Shown in pieces: positions 61,549 through 64,000 of a stretch of DNA of 64,000 nt (its first letter is position 1; the number at the start of each line of letters is the position of its first letter). The stretch covers positions 1 to 64,000 of the forward strand of contig JBNJEU010000004.1 of assembly GCA_051746205.1 (NCBI GenBank), given 5' to 3'. The position numbers and the translations under genes were made by a program. Origin of the DNA: Thiohalospira sp051746205. GTDB taxonomy: Bacteria; Pseudomonadota; Gammaproteobacteria; Thiohalospirales; Thiohalospiraceae. Below the pieces are notes generated by a model. It had not been told where the DNA came from. It saw only the letters and a list, made by a program, of their open reading frames with translations, and searched no databases.

Positions 61549-62294
61549 CCCAGTCCCTCCACCCAGTCGGCGATGCCCGCCATGGCGGCATGGTTGGTCA
61601 GGTCCACCTGGATCGGCGTGACGGCGATAAAGCCGTTGGCGATGGCATCGAAATCGGTACCGGGGCCGGCATCCTCCTCGTCCCCCGGCGGACCGACCCA
61701 GTAGACCGGATGACCGCGCGGGTCCTCCTGCCGGATGACCGGCTCCGCCTTGTGGCGCTGCCCCAGCCGCGTGACCCGGATCCCCTCGATGGCCTCCCAG
61801 GGTCGGTCGGGCACGTTCACATTGAGCAGCGTATCCGCCGGCAGCGGGCGCGCCACCATCCGCTCGACCAGCAATCGGGCGGCACGGGCCGCGCTGTCGT
61901 AATGGTTCAGACGGGTTCCGGCCAGCGAGACCGCCATGGCCGGCAGCCCGAGGAAGCGCCCCTCCATGGCCGCGGCCACGGTACCGGAGTAGAGGACGTC
62001 GTCGCCGAGATTGGCGCCGGCATTGATCCCGGAAACGACCATGTCCGGCTCATCGTCCAGCAGCCCGGTGATGGCCAGATGGACGCAATCGGTGGGCGTA
62101 CCCTCGACACTGATGAAGCCGTTGTCCTCCGCCCGGGCGCGCAGCGGCTGCTCCAGGGTCAGGGAGTTGGACGCCCCGCTGCGATTTCGATCCGGAGCAA
62201 CCACCACCACCTCGGCCAGCTCCCGCAGGCTGTCGGCCAGTGCGGCCAGCCCCGGGGCGCGAAAGCCGTCATCGTTACTCACCAGGATCTTCAC
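61545..62294 (-). CDS. surE: 5'/3'-nucleotidase SurE
   Basis: 249 aa. Metal-binding LVSNDDGFRAPGL at the N-terminus, second site VAPDRNRSGASNSLTL, and VSGINAGANLGDDVLYSGTV. Start set at GTG 62294 (xKILVSNDD) with GAGG five bases upstream, which matches SurE proteins; an ATG six codons earlier (62312) has no ribosome site. First gene of surE-pcm-yqaA-nlpD-rpoS. Confidence 0.95.
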   Translation of the reverse strand: MKILVSNDDGFRAPGLAALADSLRELAEVVVVAPDRNRSGASNSLTLEQPLRARAEDNGFISVEGTPTDCVHLAITGLLDDEPDMVVSGINAGANLGDDVLYSGTVAAAMEGRFLGLPAMAVSLAGTRLNHYDSAARAARLLVERMVARPLPADTLLNVNVPDRPWEAIEGIRVTRLGQRHKAEPVIRQEDPRGHPVYWVGPPGDEEDAGPGTDFDAIANGFIAVTPIQVDLTNHAAMAGIADWVEGLG

Positions 62295-62375
62295 ACCCAC
62301 CTCGCTTGCCATGCGACACTATCGACATTGAATGCGCCTTATTCTGGCACAGCCAGCGAGCAATGCGGAAACCCC

Positions 62376-62939
62376 ATGAGCCGACGCCGCCACCCCGCGA
62401 TCACTGACGAGGAACGGCGCCTCTTTCGCGAGGCGGTGGCCGACAGTCGTCCAATCGGCCCGACCAACCGTGCCGATACCTCGCCGCCCCCGCCCTCCCC
62501 CCGAAAGCACACGCACCCGGAGACAGCCGATGCGGACCGGAGAAGCGGTGTAATGCCTGCCGAGCCGGAATTCCCGGCCAGTCTCGAAGCCGGAGGAACG
62601 GCCCCGGAAACCCTGCAGCGCCCCGGTGTGCAGCACGCGGTCATGCGCCGTCTGCGTGCAGGACGCCTTGCGCCCCGAGCGGAACTCGACCTCCATGGCC
62701 TGCGCCGTCAGGAGGCGCGAGACGTCCTGCTGGCGTTTCTTGAACGACAGGACGACGGCTGTCAGTGCTGTGTACGTATCATCCACGGACGTGGCGGGCG
62801 CGAGGGGCAGGCTCCCGTATTGCGTCCGCTGGTGCGGCAATGGCTGGCCAGCCACCCCCGCGTACTTGCCTACTGTCCGGCACCACGAAACCAGGGGGGC
62901 TCTGGTGCTCTGCATGTGCTACTGACCAGACGCAGCTGA
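62376..62939 (+). CDS. smrA: Smr-domain protein
   Basis: 187 aa. A polar, proline-rich N-terminus precedes a C-terminal Smr domain (~105-187): LDLHGLRRQEARDVLLAFL and VRIIHGRGGREGQAPVLR (LDLHG and HGRG nuclease motifs). Family knowledge: stand-alone bacterial Smr proteins are endonucleases, some acting on mRNA at collided ribosomes. Divergent from surE; followed by a 14-bp hairpin terminator. The SmrA/SmrB subtype is not certain. Confidence 0.88.
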   Translation: MSRRRHPAITDEERRLFREAVADSRPIGPTNRADTSPPPPSPRKHTHPETADADRRSGVMPAEPEFPASLEAGGTAPETLQRPGVQHAVMRRLRAGRLAPRAELDLHGLRRQEARDVLLAFLERQDDGCQCCVRIIHGRGGREGQAPVLRPLVRQWLASHPRVLAYCPAPRNQGGSGALHVLLTRRS

Positions 62940-62974
62940 GTCGTTCCCGGATCCGGATGCCGATTCTGCCGGGA

Positions 62975-63018
62975 GACGACCATCCCGGGCAGGTCAGGCC
63001 CGATCCGGGATGGTCGTC
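62975..63018 (+). terminator. Hairpin terminator after the Smr gene
   Basis: Perfect 14-bp arms GACGACCATCCCGG / CCGGGATGGTCGTC with a 16-nt loop, 35 bp after the Smr stop. The T-run is weak. Confidence 0.55.
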
Positions 63019-63138
63019 AGGTCGCCTCTTGTGCTGGAACCGGACCGTTCACTATCATGGAAAGCAGAATCATTCCGGTTTGTGGGAGCCCTTTCCACTG
63101 TAGCCTGACCCTGTCATCAAACATCAATAGAGGCCTTC

Positions 63139-64000
63139 ATGTTCAGCTCAGTAAAGATCGGGACTCGGATCCTGATCGGCATGGCCGCGACCCTGTTCGT
63201 GACTCTCGCCATCATCACCCCGACGATCCTCGGTCAGATCGGCTCCATTATCAGCGAAGCGGAAGACCGTGAACTCCGCAGCCTGTACGACGCCGTGCGT
63301 TCACAGATCGCCACCCAGAGCGGCTTCGCGGAGGCAATGAGCGTGCTGGTCGCGGAACAGCCGGAAGTCCGAACCACCTTTGCCGAACGCGATCGCGAAG
63401 CCCTGGTCGACCAGTTCCACCCCGCCTACCAGCAGATCCATGACGAGCACGGCGTGGCCCAGTTCCAGTTCCACACCCCCCCTGCAACCTCCTTTCTGCG
63501 CCTCCACATGCTTGAGCGCCACGGCGACGATCTCGTCGATCGCCGGCCGACCATTGTCGAGACCAACCGCCGCCAGGAGCCGGTGCGCGGACTTGACGGC
63601 GGAGTGGCCGGTATCGGCATCCGGGGCCTCAGCCCGATTTTCGATCTCGAGGGCACACACATCGGCTCGGTGGAGTTCGGTCTCAACCTCGCCCAGGACT
63701 TCGCCGACAGTTTCACCGAGGAGTTCGGTGCCAGTATGGCGCTCCACACGATGGAGCAGGACGAGATCAACACACTGGCCACCAACATCCCCGGTGAATC
63801 GTTTGCTGACCCGGAGGCGGTGCGCGCTGCACTGGATGGTGAGCGCGTCCTGCGCCGCACCGAACGCGGCGGCACCCAGTACGCCACCGTCGTCCGTGCC
63901 ATCCCGGACTTCGCCGGAAACAACATCGCTGTAGTCGAGATCGCCATGGACCGCAATTTCTACGCCACGGCCATGAGCACAACCCGTAACAGCGTACTGT
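63139..64000 (+). CDS. Methyl-accepting chemotaxis protein (partial, N-terminal part)
   Basis: The frame is open to the right edge (287 codons). First membrane helix ~12-32, then a large periplasmic double-Cache domain of the dCache_3 type with FHTPPATSFLRLHMLERHGD, TIVETNRRQEPVRGL, GIGIRGLSPIFDLEGTHIGS. Ligands of this sensor type are mostly unknown. AGAGG five bases before the ATG. The signalling domain lies beyond the window, so the chemoreceptor call rests on the sensor type and could instead be a sensor kinase or cyclase. Confidence 0.7.
   Translation, partial: MFSSVKIGTRILIGMAATLFVTLAIITPTILGQIGSIISEAEDRELRSLYDAVRSQIATQSGFAEAMSVLVAEQPEVRTTFAERDREALVDQFHPAYQQIHDEHGVAQFQFHTPPATSFLRLHMLERHGDDLVDRRPTIVETNRRQEPVRGLDGGVAGIGIRGLSPIFDLEGTHIGSVEFGLNLAQDFADSFTEEFGASMALHTMEQDEINTLATNIPGESFADPEAVRAALDGERVLRRTERGGTQYATVVRAIPDFAGNNIAVVEIAMDRNFYATAMSTTRNSVL

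Noticed and set aside
60750..62939. A 729-codon plus-strand frame ending in the Smr domain
   Set aside because: Only its last 187 codons are the Smr gene; the upstream part is antisense to yqaA, pcm and surE and has no ribosome site.
1..64000. tRNA, rRNA, tmRNA or insertion sequences
   Set aside because: Read-through of all intergenic regions showed no cloverleaf-like or transposase-coding sequence; a covariance-model scan would be decisive.

Overview
The window is a 64 kb stretch of a GC-rich gammaproteobacterial chromosome. Gene order (rpoE-rseA-rseB-rseC-mucD-lepA-lepB-rnc-era-recO-pdxJ-acpS; surE-pcm-yqaA-nlpD-rpoS; sdhCDAB-sdhE-ygfX; lysS-prfB) is classical for Gammaproteobacteria. A BCCT osmolyte transporter, generally acidic proteins and a BacNav-type sodium channel fit a halophilic or haloalkaliphilic Chromatiales/Ectothiorhodospiraceae-like organism. 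That placement is inference; no rRNA or tRNA gene was found to anchor it.

Layout: 1-5 kb holds a truncated outer-membrane protein, rlmD, a PolB-type exonuclease, cysM and an orphan HPt protein. mgtE follows, then a cobalamin riboswitch in front of a small protein I do not recognise (6.5-7.1 kb). A diguanylate cyclase and a Cache-sensor histidine kinase are divergent at 7.2-10.6 kb. The envelope-stress and housekeeping block runs leftward from 21.2 to 10.6 kb. nadB faces the complete succinate dehydrogenase operon, with its flavinylation factor SdhE and YgfX (21.5-27 kb). ygfZ is separated from a second diguanylate cyclase by a large inverted repeat. tsaB/yoaA with a putative nuclease-like protein, a fused APH/P-loop kinase, a lipoate ligase, a GIY-YIG-like protein, an MFS transporter and the BCCT carrier occupy 30-40 kb. 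A predicted barrel protein diverges from a BacNav sodium channel at 40.7-42.8 kb, followed by a second copy of the inverted-repeat element and a MoxR/DUF58/DUF4381/VWA/VWA-TPR operon (43-48 kb). Then come aroG, lysS-prfB (with the programmed frameshift), a Popeye-like cyclic-nucleotide protein, the threonine pathway alaC-hom-thrC, the rpoS locus, an Smr protein and the start of a chemoreceptor.

How genes work together: sigma-E, its anti-sigma factor RseA, RseB, RseC and the MucD protease form one envelope-stress module that is continuous with signal peptidase and translation genes. SdhE flavinylates SdhA encoded just upstream. MoxR, DUF58 and the two VWA proteins form a typical MoxR-chaperone/VWA operon.

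No gene-free interval exceeds 300 bases. The longest (6459-6732, 21222-21475, 42794-43037) hold the riboswitch, the rpoE/nadB divergent control region and a repeat element. The unusual items are the riboswitch controlling an orphan gene, the two-copy repeat with a conserved core but unrelated palindromic arms, the sodium channel next to a repeat-bearing barrel protein, and a threonine synthase with a Cys-rich insertion. No CRISPR array, insertion sequence, prophage or integrase was seen.
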